Positions 44,380 through 53,280 of a stretch of DNA of 64,000 nucleotides are shown here, piece after piece. Below the pieces are notes generated by a model. It was not told where the DNA came from and made no database searches. It saw nothing but the letters and a program-made list of their open reading frames with translations. This DNA is from Luteimicrobium xylanilyticum (GTDB lineage Bacteria > Actinomycetota > Actinomycetes > Actinomycetales > Cellulomonadaceae): contig NZ_CP045529.1 in the NCBI RefSeq assembly GCF_009429125.1, forward strand, positions 2,232,001 to 2,296,000, given 5' to 3'. A program made the position numbers and the translations under genes. Positions within the stretch are counted from its first letter, which is position 1. The number at the start of each line of letters is the position of its first letter.

Positions 44380-45006
44380 GTGCCCGACGTCCTCGAAGCG
44401 ATCCGCGCCCAGGCGCGGACCATCATGGACGCGCACGGCCTGACTGACTGGACGTTCGTCTTCGACCGGGCTGTCAGGCGCGCCGGCGTCACGCGCTTCG
44501 ACCGCAAGGTCATCAGCCTCTCCGCGCCGCTCATGCGCACGTACACGGAAGCGGGCGCGCACGACCAGGTCCGCGAGACGATCCTGCACGAGGTCGCGCA
44601 CGCGCTCGCCGGACCCCGGCACAACCACGACGCGACGTGGCGGGCGATCGCGCGGAGGATCGGTTCGACAGGCCTGAGGACCGTCGCCCCGGACGCACCC
44701 ACGATCGAGACCGACTGGGTCGGCACCTGCCCCGCCGGGCACACCATGACCCGGCACCGGCGGCCCAGCGGCATCGGGTCCTGCAGCCGGTGCTCCCCAC
44801 GCTTCGACGACCGGTACCTGCTGACCTGGACCTACCGCGGCACGCAGCTCGCCGACGTCGGCACCCGCGTCCGCGTGACCGCGCCCGGGCGCTGGACCGG
44901 CGCCGTCGGGACCGTGCACCGCGTCGCGCAGACCCGATATCACGTCGTCGTCTCCGGGGCGGGCCGTCTGCTGACGGTGCCCTTCGAGCACGCCGAGCCC
45001 GTATGA
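44380..45006 (+). CDS. SprT-like zinc metalloprotease-domain protein
   Basis: 208 residues from GTG 44380; a GTG at 44338 overlapping the previous gene is also open, but the paralogue at 62052 starts at the same VPDVLE. Motifs: HEVAH with H70, E71, H74, a CPAGH...CSRC zinc ribbon, and a C-terminal KOW-like segment (RVRVTAPGRWTGAVGTVHRV). SprT/Spartan proteins cleave DNA-protein crosslinks in eukaryotes; bacterial members are little studied. A near-identical but frameshifted paralogue lies at 62052-62680. Confidence 0.75.
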   Translation: MPDVLEAIRAQARTIMDAHGLTDWTFVFDRAVRRAGVTRFDRKVISLSAPLMRTYTEAGAHDQVRETILHEVAHALAGPRHNHDATWRAIARRIGSTGLRTVAPDAPTIETDWVGTCPAGHTMTRHRRPSGIGSCSRCSPRFDDRYLLTWTYRGTQLADVGTRVRVTAPGRWTGAVGTVHRVAQTRYHVVVSGAGRLLTVPFEHAEPV

Positions 45007-45071
45007 CGGTGGCCAGCGGACCGCCCCGGCGCGACATCGCGGCAGACACCAGCCTTCACTACGCCCTGGCC

Positions 45072-45103
45072 ATATTGAAGGTTAGAGACGTAACCTTCAA
45101 TAT
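45072..45103. promoter_or_regulatory. Perfect 13-bp palindrome, operator candidate for fic
   Basis: ATATTGAAGGTTA (45072-45084), spacer GAGACG, then its exact reverse complement (45091-45103). It lies 19 bases before the fic ATG and is AT-rich in a GC-rich region. TTGAAG (45075-45080) and CAATAT (45098-45103) are 17 bases apart and could be -35 and -10 boxes within the arms, so a bound dimer would block the promoter. It could also form a hairpin, but it has no T tail and precedes a start codon. Confidence 0.7.
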
Positions 45104-45122
45104 GGATGGGAGGTGTTGAAGG

Positions 45123-46331
45123 ATGAACCCAGCAGAACCTCGGTCGTGGCCGCCGCTCAGCTATGAGGAGCTGGAATGGACGGTCAGCGACGATCTCCGG
45201 GCGCACGTCGACGTGTTTCAGGCGCGCCGGATGCAGCAGCCGTACCGCGCGGCGATCACGCCGTCGATCGCCGACACGGACCCCGTCTCCGCGCTCACCC
45301 GCGAGACCATGGCACTGGTCCATTCCACGTCCGCGTCGCTGACACGCTTCGACCAGGACATGGCAAACCTTCCTGTCGCGATGCCGGCGATCCTGCTGCG
45401 CTCCGAGTCAGCCTCCAGCTCGCAGATCGAGAAGCTGTCCTCGAGCGCGCGCAACATCGCGGCCGCGCAGCTCGGCCTGTCGGACAAGCGGAACGCCATG
45501 GAGATCGCTGCCAACACGGACGCCATGTGGCAGGCGGTCGCGATCGAGGACGGCCTGGACGTCGACACGATCTGCTCGATCCACCACACCCTGATGGCCC
45601 GCACCGAGCCCGACATCGCGGGCCGGCTACGACAGCAGCAGGTGTGGATCGGGGGCGGTGCCAGTCTCAGCCCGCACGGGGCTGACTACGTGGCACCGGC
45701 ATGGCAGAGGGTCCGCGGCGCGCTGGAAGACATGGCAGCGTTCGCCGCACGTGGGGACGTCCCCGGGATCGTCCAGGCCTCCGTCGTCCACGCCCAGTTC
45801 GAGTCCATCCACCCCTTCGAGGACGGCAACGGGCGTACCGGACGCGCGATCATCCACCCGCTGCTGCGCGCCTCGGGCCTCGCTACCCGCACGACCGTGC
45901 CCGTCTCCGCCGGTCTGCTCGGCGACGTGCCCAGCTACTTTGCCGCCCTCGAGTCCTACCGCAGCGGTGACCTGAACCCGATCGTCGCCCGAGTGTGCGC
46001 CGGGGCCCAGAGTGCGATCGTAGGTGGACGCGCACTTGCCGCCGAGGTCCAGGAGATCCGCGAGTCCTGGATCACGTCGATCCATGCACGCTCGGACTCC
46101 AGCGCCTGGCGCCTCGCCGACCAGCTCTTCCGCCAGCCCGTCGTCAACGCTGCCTACGTCGCATCGCATCTGGACGTGTCCGATCGCGCGTCGCGCAATG
46201 CGATCGAGACCCTCGTCACGGCAGGAGTCCTCACCCCGGTCACCCTCGCCCGTCGCAACCAGGCATGGCAGGCCCCCAAGATCCTGGCCGCGATGGACCG
46301 CTTCGCCGAGATGTCGACGCGCCGCCGCTGA
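45123..46331 (+). CDS. fic: Fic-family adenylyltransferase
   Basis: 402 residues. Catalytic motif HPFEDGNGRTGR with H230. An N-terminal ASSSQIEKL segment (about 98-106) fits the autoinhibitory helix of class II Fic proteins, although Lys replaces the usual Gly/Asn after Glu. The C-terminal part has a winged-helix DNA-binding region (YVASHLDVSDRASRNAIETL). Fic proteins transfer AMP to protein hydroxyls. The ATG follows GGGAGG by nine bases and the palindrome stands just upstream, consistent with autoregulation through the C-terminal winged helix, which is inference. Confidence 0.9.
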   Translation: MNPAEPRSWPPLSYEELEWTVSDDLRAHVDVFQARRMQQPYRAAITPSIADTDPVSALTRETMALVHSTSASLTRFDQDMANLPVAMPAILLRSESASSSQIEKLSSSARNIAAAQLGLSDKRNAMEIAANTDAMWQAVAIEDGLDVDTICSIHHTLMARTEPDIAGRLRQQQVWIGGGASLSPHGADYVAPAWQRVRGALEDMAAFAARGDVPGIVQASVVHAQFESIHPFEDGNGRTGRAIIHPLLRASGLATRTTVPVSAGLLGDVPSYFAALESYRSGDLNPIVARVCAGAQSAIVGGRALAAEVQEIRESWITSIHARSDSSAWRLADQLFRQPVVNAAYVASHLDVSDRASRNAIETLVTAGVLTPVTLARRNQAWQAPKILAAMDRFAEMSTRRR

Positions 46332-46445
46332 CCGACAGACGAACACGTCGTGAGTGGGAGAGGTCCCTCCTTGGCCGGGCCGCCGCTACGCTGGCGCATC
46401 GATCACGGCAACACCGGACCGTCGGACGACACGCCCGGCCCGCGG

Positions 46446-47918
46446 TCACCGTTCGGCGGCGCTCCCGCTGCGCCCAGAGATGACGTGGGCCGCCAGCTCG
46501 TCCGCCACGGCCTCCTCCTCCACGACAGCGCCGGCCTCGGCCATCGCCTCGGCGAGTGCCGGGTCCCACGGCGAGGGCGCGGGCGGACCGGTCAGCGGGC
46601 GGGACGGGCCCCCGGCGTCGACGGCGGCGCGGTAGTCGGCGGCGGTGAACCGCCACGGCTCCCACGGCACCCGGGCCGCGAGCGCCTGCGCGATCCGAAG
46701 GCCGGGCCAGTCGAAGTCCCCGTGGTAGCGCACCCGGGCCCCGCACGAGGTGAGGGCCCGGAGAAGCTCGACGACGGCGGTGCTCGGCTGCCCCCACCCG
46801 CACACGAGGACCGGGCCGGGCCCGGGTGACGGTTCGGCCCCGTGCGACGAGGACGCCCACCGCGCCGCCGCCACCTCGACGACGGTGGGGTTCTCGCACA
46901 CGTGCACGACGGCTTGGGGCGCCAACGCCGCCACCCCACCGGACCGCACCTGGTCGAGGGTGAGGACGACGGGGACGCGGGCTAGGCGCATCGCCTCGAG
47001 CGCGCTCGACGTCGCAGCGGACGGGTCGAGCCGCACCGCGACCGGTTCGGCCACGGGGAGGCCGCCAGGGTCGGGCCCTGCCCCCGGAACCCCGAGGCAC
47101 AGCACGGTCGAGGCGACGTTCGACAGGACGACGCCCGCCGCGGCCCAGGTCTCGCGCGTCGACGGCGATCCGTCCCCCACCGGGTCCTCCACCGTCGAGG
47201 CGTCGGCGGGGCCGGGGGCGAGGAAGGCGGCCGCGACCACCGCGACGGCGAGCCGGCCGAGCGGTCGGTCGGCATCCAGTCCGTGCGCGTCGCCGAGCAC
47301 ACGCCGGGCGAGCACGGCGAGCGGCTCGCCCGACGTGGGGAGCACGCGGAGCACGGCGGTCACGTCGCGCACCATCTCGCGCGCCACCATGGGCGGGGCC
47401 GGTGCGTCACGGTGGGGACCGGCGCCGGCGCCGGCGCGCTGCCGACGCGTCGCCTCGGCGCGGGCTGCGCGCTTGAGGTTCCCCGCTGCGCACCACGCGT
47501 CCCACCACTCGGAGAGGTCGGGCCACCGGGCTGTCGCCGACGCCAGCTCGGCCTGCGCCGCCGCCCACGCGTCCGACTCCGCGGCCCGCTGGGCCCGCCG
47601 GTCGACGACGGGCCCGGTCAACGTCACGACGGCGTCGGCCAACCCGGCGGGCCACGGACCGCGCCGCAGGATCTGCTCGACGTCGGCCAGGTCGACGCTC
47701 AGCCCGGCACCCGGACGACGGGGGCGCCCAACGAGCAAGGTCACCGCGTCGCGCTCCTCGGGGGTGGGCCGGGCGAGCCGCACTGTCCCGCTGAGCGAGG
47801 CCACGCCCGAGGACGCCGCGATCCGGGCGCGCACCCGATCGACGAGCCACCGCGTGTGCGGCCCGCCGAGGAGCCGGGTGAGCGCAGCCGGGTCGCCGAC
47901 GTGGGCCGTGGCCGTCAC
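46446..47918 (-). CDS. jetD: Wadjet type II JetD (TIGR02679, DUF3323/DUF2399)
   Basis: 490 residues. It has the TIGR02679 layout: an N-terminal DUF3323-like region and a C-terminal Toprim-like DUF2399 region with E in HVCENPTVVEVAA and the Asp-x-Asp strand in RYHGDFDWPGLRIA. JetD is the nuclease that cuts plasmid DNA once the SMC-like complex has extruded it. The GTG start overlaps the jetC stop (GTGA). It is the last gene of the operon and converges with fic. Confidence 0.88.
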   Translation of the reverse strand: MTATAHVGDPAALTRLLGGPHTRWLVDRVRARIAASSGVASLSGTVRLARPTPEERDAVTLLVGRPRRPGAGLSVDLADVEQILRRGPWPAGLADAVVTLTGPVVDRRAQRAAESDAWAAAQAELASATARWPDLSEWWDAWCAAGNLKRAARAEATRRQRAGAGAGPHRDAPAPPMVAREMVRDVTAVLRVLPTSGEPLAVLARRVLGDAHGLDADRPLGRLAVAVVAAAFLAPGPADASTVEDPVGDGSPSTRETWAAAGVVLSNVASTVLCLGVPGAGPDPGGLPVAEPVAVRLDPSAATSSALEAMRLARVPVVLTLDQVRSGGVAALAPQAVVHVCENPTVVEVAAARWASSSHGAEPSPGPGPVLVCGWGQPSTAVVELLRALTSCGARVRYHGDFDWPGLRIAQALAARVPWEPWRFTAADYRAAVDAGGPSRPLTGPPAPSPWDPALAEAMAEAGAVVEEEAVADELAAHVISGRSGSAAER

Positions 47919-50900
47919 GAGAACAGCGCCACCTCGTCGTCAGGGTCCGACGTCGCCGGAGCCGCGCCCGCGACGGCCGAAGCACCGGGCTCGGTCTCGC
48001 GGCTGCGGCGGGTGCCGTCCCAGCGCCACCGGGTGACGCCGACGGCGTCGACGCCCTCGATCCGGGACAGCTGCGCGATCGCCAGACCGGGCACCTGCGG
48101 GTAGCACCCCCACTCGCGTTCGCTGGTCATCACGACGTCCAGGTCGAAGGTCGCGAGCAGACCGAGAGACTTGGCCCGCGAATCGTCGTCGACGCCGGCG
48201 AACGCCTCGTCGAGCAGGATCAGGCGCGGCGCGTGGGGCGCGGCCGAGTTGTAGTGTGACGACGCGGCGGCGAACAGCGGGACCGACATCGCGAGCACAC
48301 GCTCCCCGCCCGACGCCGGCCCCGAGGCGGACCGCCACTGCCCGTTCTGCCGGCGCTCGACGACGAACGTGTGCCACTGCCGGTAGTCGAGCGCCTGCTC
48401 GAGGTGCTCCTGCCAGCTCGCCGTCGGCTCGGCCTCCCGCACCTCGGCGATCCGGGACTGCAGGAAGTCGCCGATCGCGGTGCGGTCCTGGGCGGTCCAC
48501 GTGGCGTCGGACCGGGTCATCAGGTCGCGTGCGGCACCGAGGCCGGCGGGACCGTCCGACCGCTCGCGCCAGATGACACGGAGCTGCATCCCGGTGGACG
48601 TCTTGCGGTCGGCGAGCTCGCGGTTCATCCGGTCGATCTGGCTCTGCGCGCCGGCGAGGAGCTCGTGCAGGTGCCCGGCGACCTCGTTCACGAGGTGGTT
48701 CTCGAGGATCTCGCGCTCGCGGGCGGTCAGCAGCCGTTCGCGCTCCGCGACGTCTGCCTCGAGGCGCGCGGCGAGGCGGTCCACGTCCACCTCTTCGGCC
48801 AGGTAGCGGACCCGGGCGACCAGGACGTCGCCGTGCTGCTCGACGTACGCGGTGTGCCCGTGCCTGCTCATCTGCGCGGCCAGCTCGGTGGACGCGCTCG
48901 ACACGTGCTGCTGGGCTCGGCTCCACGCGTCGTCCCCGTCATCCGTGCCGTCGAGCTCCTGCTCGGCGGCCCGGGCCAGCCCGACCGCCGCGGTGACGTT
49001 CCACCCGTCGGGATCGTCCACACCGGGGGTGGTGAGCTCGGGCAGCGAGACCCGGAGCAGGCCCGTCCCGACGAACGCGCGCAGGCGCTCGACGGCGCCG
49101 TCGCGCGCAGCGGACGTCTCCGCGCGCCGGACGTCCAGGTCGTTGCGGCGCTGCGTGGCCGTTCCGTGCTCACCCGAGACGCGACGCTGCTCCTTGGCGA
49201 CGTGCTTGAGCTCGTCGGCGAGCGCCTTCTGCTCGAGCTCGATCGCTCTCAGCCGGGCCTGCAGCTCGGAGACGGTGGCACCGACGGTGGCGTGCAGCGC
49301 GTCGGCGGTGGCGCGGAGCGTGCTCGCCTCGGTGCGCGCGGACCGGAGCGCCTGGTCGCGTTCGGTGGCGTTCGACTCCGCCTCGACCGCACGGGCGGCT
49401 GCCAGCTCGTGCTCGCGCGCGGCCGCCGTCGACGCGCGGGCCGCGCCTCGTGCCTCCACGAGCGCGGTCGCGTACGCGGCGAGCCCCGCGAGCACCGACT
49501 CCAGCGCGTCGAGGGCGGGCTCCAGGCCCAGCTCGGTCGCCGTCTCGTCGCGCTGCCGCGCGGCGGCCTCCGCCTCACCGCGGGCCCACTCCCAGGCGTT
49601 GCGGGCATCGATGACGGTGTCCTGCGCGCGCTCGAGCTCGCGTGCCGCTGCGGCGGCGTCCGCGTGCGCGGCGACGAGCTCCCGCTCGCTCGCCGCGGGA
49701 TAAGCGGCCCGTTCGGCCTCGATCAGCGCGCGGCGCTCCTCGGACTGCTCGACGGCGGCCCGCGCCCGGGCGACGGCTTCCTCGTACTCGTCCGCCCGAT
49801 GCCGCAGCTCGGCGATCCTGGCCTGCCGGTGGGCTGCACGGGCACCGGCGCCGAGGTGCTCGGCGCTGTCCTTGGTCCACGCCCCGCGGGCGGGTCCGCT
49901 GCCCCAGGTGCCGTCGCGGTCCACCCAGAGCGCCGCACCCGATCCCGCACCGAGGCCGATCCTGCGCAGCACCGCGGTCACGAGGTCCCGGCCGACGGGC
50001 TCGTCCGGGCCGGGGTCGGCCGTCAGGACGTCGGCCAGGGTGGCGCCGCCCTCGGCGCCGACCATGCCCAGGACGACGTCGCTCACGGCGTCGACCCGCC
50101 CGTCGGGGAAGAGCCAGGCGTCCAGGAGGCCGGCCGACTGGAGGGCCGCCTCGATCCCCGCCCGGTGCTCCGGGGAGACGTCCGCACGGAAGTCGGCGAG
50201 CCGCCACAGAGGTGCACCCTCCGCCCCGGCTCGGGCGGACGGGTCGCGCCCCGGTGCGGGCGCGGGTTCGGGGTCCTGCCCGGCCTCCAGCCCGGCGATC
50301 TCCGCCCGCACGGCGTCCAGCTCCGTTCCGAGCCGTTCCACGTCGTGCTCGGCGGCCGCACGCTCTCGTGCCACGACGGCGACGGCGCGAGCCGCCGCCT
50401 CGTCGACCGCTGCACGCACCGGCGGTTCGCCGTGCAGGGCACGAGCCCAGTCCTCCGCCGACTCCGTGAGCGTGTCGGGGCCGCCGTCCGGCTCCAGCGA
50501 CGTCAGTCCCGTCAGGTAGGCGCGTACGTCGTCCCGGTACCGTCCGACGGCGCCGTCGACGCGTGCGACCGCCGCCGCCTCGTCCTCGGCTCGGCCGGCC
50601 GCGGCGGCGTCGGCGGCGTCGAGCGCGGCCCGCTTGCGGTCAGCGTCGGCGTGCGCGTCGACGGCGGCGCGGGCCAGGCCCTGGACGTGCCGCACCTGGT
50701 CACGGCGCCGCTCGATCGCGCGACGGGCCGTGGCCTCGTCGTCCGCGAGGGTCGCGTGCTCCGGCTCGAGCCCCACAGGTCCCGACAGCCGGGCCGCGTC
50801 GCTGCGCAGCCGCACGGTGTCCTGCTGCGCAGCGTCGCGGCGCTGTCGCGCCTCGGCCTCGCCCCGAGCCTCCCGGTCGGCGCGGGCGCGTGCCTGTTCC

Positions 50901-52024
50901 GCCTCCGTCGAAGCAGCCTGCGCCCGGCCCTCCGCGTCGACGGCGCCACGTTCCGCCTGGTCCAGCCGCTCGGCGTCGCGCATCTCCGGGCTCTCGCGCA
51001 GCGCACGGTCCTCACCCGTCAGGACACCCTGGCGTTCCTCGGCGGTAGCCTCCTCGGCCTCCAGACGCGCAGCCTCGGCCCCGACCCGTTCGAGCTCCGC
51101 CTCGACCTCGCGCTGCTCACGGCCCACCCGCTCGTACTCGCTGTTCGTCTGTCGCACCGCCCCCGCGCTCCGCCGCGCCGCGACGGCCGCGTAGGCGCGG
51201 TAGTGCCGCAGGAACGCGTCGGTCGCGCCGAGGGTCGCGCGCATGCCCTCGATGCCGAGCCGCTCCTCCTCGAGGCTGCGGAACGACTCCGCGACGTCGG
51301 ACACGACGGCCTGGTCGACCGGCGGCAGCGCCTCCGTGAGCGCGGCCGACAGCGCCTTCTCGTCGGGGCGCTTGGACAGCTGGGGCTGGCGGAGCTGGAC
51401 CAGGAGGTCGACGAGCGCGCCGTACCGTTCCTCCCCGAGGCCGAACAACGTCTCGTCGACGGCGCGCCGGTACGCCTCCCGGGTCTTGTGCACGTGGCCC
51501 GTCCCAGCCGGCTCGATCGCGTCCCGCAGCCGGTCCTGGCTCAGGACCGTCCGCGACTCGTCCATCAGCCGAAGCTCTCCGACCCGCTGCGACGTCGTGA
51601 AGTACCAGGTCTTGACGATGCCCCGCCCGGCCGCGGCCTTGAGCCCGATGCCGAGCGTGCAGAAGTGCTCGGTCCCGTCGGGGTCGACCCGTCCGAACTC
51701 GATCCACGAGTAGCCCGTCCGCTCGGGGTTCGGGTGTGCGCCGCCGAGCAGCAGGTTCCACTCCATGCGCTTCTTCGGGTCCGCATCCGGCTCCACGCGT
51801 CGCGGGTGCGCGGATCCGTCGAGCAGGAACGGCAGCGTCAGCGCGAGCACCTTCGACTTGCCGGTGCCGTTGTTCCCGCGCATCAGCAGGCGCCCGTCGT
51901 GGAACCAGAACTGTTCGTCGTCGTAGTAGAAGAGGTCGACCAGTCCGAGGCGTAGCGGCTGCCAGCGCGTGGTGACGGGCCGGGGCAGCGTCGCGTGGTG
52001 TGCGTCGGCCTCGGTCGTGCTCAT
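47915..52024 (-). CDS. jetC: Wadjet type II JetC (TIGR02680, SMC-like ATPase)
   Basis: 1369 residues. Walker A GNNGTGKS at 50-57, two long Arg/Ala/Glu-rich coiled-coil arms with a central hinge region, an ABC signature SGPASGGERVLAMSV and Walker B LILLDEAFAGVDDD near the C-terminus. This is the loop-extruding motor of the Wadjet/MksB-like complex that senses small circular DNA. The ATG overlaps the jetB stop (ATGA). The coding sequence is extremely GC-rich, and several long open frames on the opposite strand are its shadows. Confidence 0.9.
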   Translation of the reverse strand: MSTTEADAHHATLPRPVTTRWQPLRLGLVDLFYYDDEQFWFHDGRLLMRGNNGTGKSKVLALTLPFLLDGSAHPRRVEPDADPKKRMEWNLLLGGAHPNPERTGYSWIEFGRVDPDGTEHFCTLGIGLKAAAGRGIVKTWYFTTSQRVGELRLMDESRTVLSQDRLRDAIEPAGTGHVHKTREAYRRAVDETLFGLGEERYGALVDLLVQLRQPQLSKRPDEKALSAALTEALPPVDQAVVSDVAESFRSLEEERLGIEGMRATLGATDAFLRHYRAYAAVAARRSAGAVRQTNSEYERVGREQREVEAELERVGAEAARLEAEEATAEERQGVLTGEDRALRESPEMRDAERLDQAERGAVDAEGRAQAASTEAEQARARADREARGEAEARQRRDAAQQDTVRLRSDAARLSGPVGLEPEHATLADDEATARRAIERRRDQVRHVQGLARAAVDAHADADRKRAALDAADAAAAGRAEDEAAAVARVDGAVGRYRDDVRAYLTGLTSLEPDGGPDTLTESAEDWARALHGEPPVRAAVDEAAARAVAVVARERAAAEHDVERLGTELDAVRAEIAGLEAGQDPEPAPAPGRDPSARAGAEGAPLWRLADFRADVSPEHRAGIEAALQSAGLLDAWLFPDGRVDAVSDVVLGMVGAEGGATLADVLTADPGPDEPVGRDLVTAVLRRIGLGAGSGAALWVDRDGTWGSGPARGAWTKDSAEHLGAGARAAHRQARIAELRHRADEYEEAVARARAAVEQSEERRALIEAERAAYPAASERELVAAHADAAAAARELERAQDTVIDARNAWEWARGEAEAAARQRDETATELGLEPALDALESVLAGLAAYATALVEARGAARASTAAAREHELAAARAVEAESNATERDQALRSARTEASTLRATADALHATVGATVSELQARLRAIELEQKALADELKHVAKEQRRVSGEHGTATQRRNDLDVRRAETSAARDGAVERLRAFVGTGLLRVSLPELTTPGVDDPDGWNVTAAVGLARAAEQELDGTDDGDDAWSRAQQHVSSASTELAAQMSRHGHTAYVEQHGDVLVARVRYLAEEVDVDRLAARLEADVAERERLLTAREREILENHLVNEVAGHLHELLAGAQSQIDRMNRELADRKTSTGMQLRVIWRERSDGPAGLGAARDLMTRSDATWTAQDRTAIGDFLQSRIAEVREAEPTASWQEHLEQALDYRQWHTFVVERRQNGQWRSASGPASGGERVLAMSVPLFAAASSHYNSAAPHAPRLILLDEAFAGVDDDSRAKSLGLLATFDLDVVMTSEREWGCYPQVPGLAIAQLSRIEGVDAVGVTRWRWDGTRRSRETEPGASAVAGAAPATSDPDDEVALFS

Positions 52025-53280
52025 CGGTTCTTCCTCTCGCGGATGGTGGGGGGTGCGACGGCGAATCGCCCCAGGGCGGGCAGAGGGACGATCAGCGGCT
52101 CGCCACCGGTCGTCGCGTCGGGCGACGTCACCCGGGCCAGGCCGAGCGCGACGAGCCGGTCGACCGCCTCGTGCACCAGCGCCCCCTCGGCGCCGGGCTC
52201 CTGCGCCGTCCGGCGCCAGTACGTGCCGTGCTCGGTCGCCAGCCGGCGCACGAGCCGGCGCAGGGTCGGGACGTCCGCGGGCCCCGTCCTCGCGAGGTGC
52301 TCGGCGAGGAGCAGCGTGACATGGCCGTCGGTGCCCGACTCGGGCATGCGCACGTCGGTGAGCTGGTCGTCCGGGTCGACCAGGGCGACGCCCTCGGCCC
52401 GCAGCTCGGGGACGAGGCCCGTCGCATCGGCGAGCCGCGCCGTCAGGCCGACACGCTGGTGGGTCAGGTAGGTCCGCTCGGCCTCGTCGAGCTCGTCGTA
52501 GTACACGACGGGGTCGAGCAGGAGCCGGCGCGAGACGGCGTGGCGCAGCTGCCGGTTCTCCTCGCCCTCGGTGTAGGCGGGCGGCGGTGCGTGCAGGGCC
52601 GCCTCGACCGCCCCGATCGCCGCGCCCGGGCCGAGCGCCCCCGCCACGCGGGCCGGCGAGTGCGCCGTCGCGAGCATCGTCGACAGCACCCGCCGGTCGA
52701 CGTCGTACAACGCGTCGCCGCCCGACGAGACGTACGACTCCTCGTCGCCCGCCACGCGCACCAGCACGCCGTACCCGACGAGCAGCCGGATCGCCGCCAC
52801 CAGGTCGGCGCGCTCCTCCCGGCCCGTCAGGGTGAACTCCACGCTCTCCAGCCCGGGCTGCCGGGCGGCGAGCACAACGTCGTCGGCGAGCCGGCCGAGC
52901 GCGACCTGAGGGTCGGCACCTTCGAGCGTCGCGAGGACCAGGCACAGCAGGACATACCGCCGCCGTGTGAACGGCGGGTCGCCCTTGCGGGCCCGCGCTG
53001 GGTGACGCTCCGCGACCGCCGTCGCCGTCGGGCCCTGCGGGACGCCCGAGGCCTGGAGCCGGACCGTCTGCGAGTCGACGGTGAGCCGCCAACCGGTCTC
53101 GCGGTCCAGCCAGGCGCGCAACGCGTCGGCGTGGCGCCGGGCCAAGCGGAACAGCTCGCCGTCGATCTGCGCCTGCAGGACCGGACGGACCAGCAGGGCG
53201 CGCAACGCACGACGGCGCCCCTCGGCGTCGCGCTCCTCGACCGCCCCGGAGACCCGGGACGCCAGGTCGGGGCGGGTCAT
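52021..53280 (-). CDS. jetB: Wadjet type II JetB (TIGR02678, DUF2398)
   Basis: 419 residues from ATG 53280, overlapping the jetA stop (ATGA). It has the DUF2398 pattern: an N-terminal RRALRALLVRPVL helix, FTRRRYVLLCLVLATLE, and a C-terminal winged-helix region with YWRRTAQEPG and ALVHEAVDRLVALGL. It corresponds to the kleisin-associated (MksE/KITE-like) subunit that joins JetA and JetC. An open frame extends further upstream into jetA but is a shadow. Confidence 0.85.
   Translation of the reverse strand: MTRPDLASRVSGAVEERDAEGRRRALRALLVRPVLQAQIDGELFRLARRHADALRAWLDRETGWRLTVDSQTVRLQASGVPQGPTATAVAERHPARARKGDPPFTRRRYVLLCLVLATLEGADPQVALGRLADDVVLAARQPGLESVEFTLTGREERADLVAAIRLLVGYGVLVRVAGDEESYVSSGGDALYDVDRRVLSTMLATAHSPARVAGALGPGAAIGAVEAALHAPPPAYTEGEENRQLRHAVSRRLLLDPVVYYDELDEAERTYLTHQRVGLTARLADATGLVPELRAEGVALVDPDDQLTDVRMPESGTDGHVTLLLAEHLARTGPADVPTLRRLVRRLATEHGTYWRRTAQEPGAEGALVHEAVDRLVALGLARVTSPDATTGGEPLIVPLPALGRFAVAPPTIRERKNR

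Noticed and set aside
45072-45103. The palindrome as a transcription terminator of the SprT-like gene
   Set aside because: No T-rich tail follows, and its position and embedded promoter boxes before fic fit an operator better.
48371-51955. A long plus-strand open frame across jetC
   Set aside because: It is the mirror of a GC-rich coding sequence with clear SMC-like motifs on the minus strand and has no recognisable domain.
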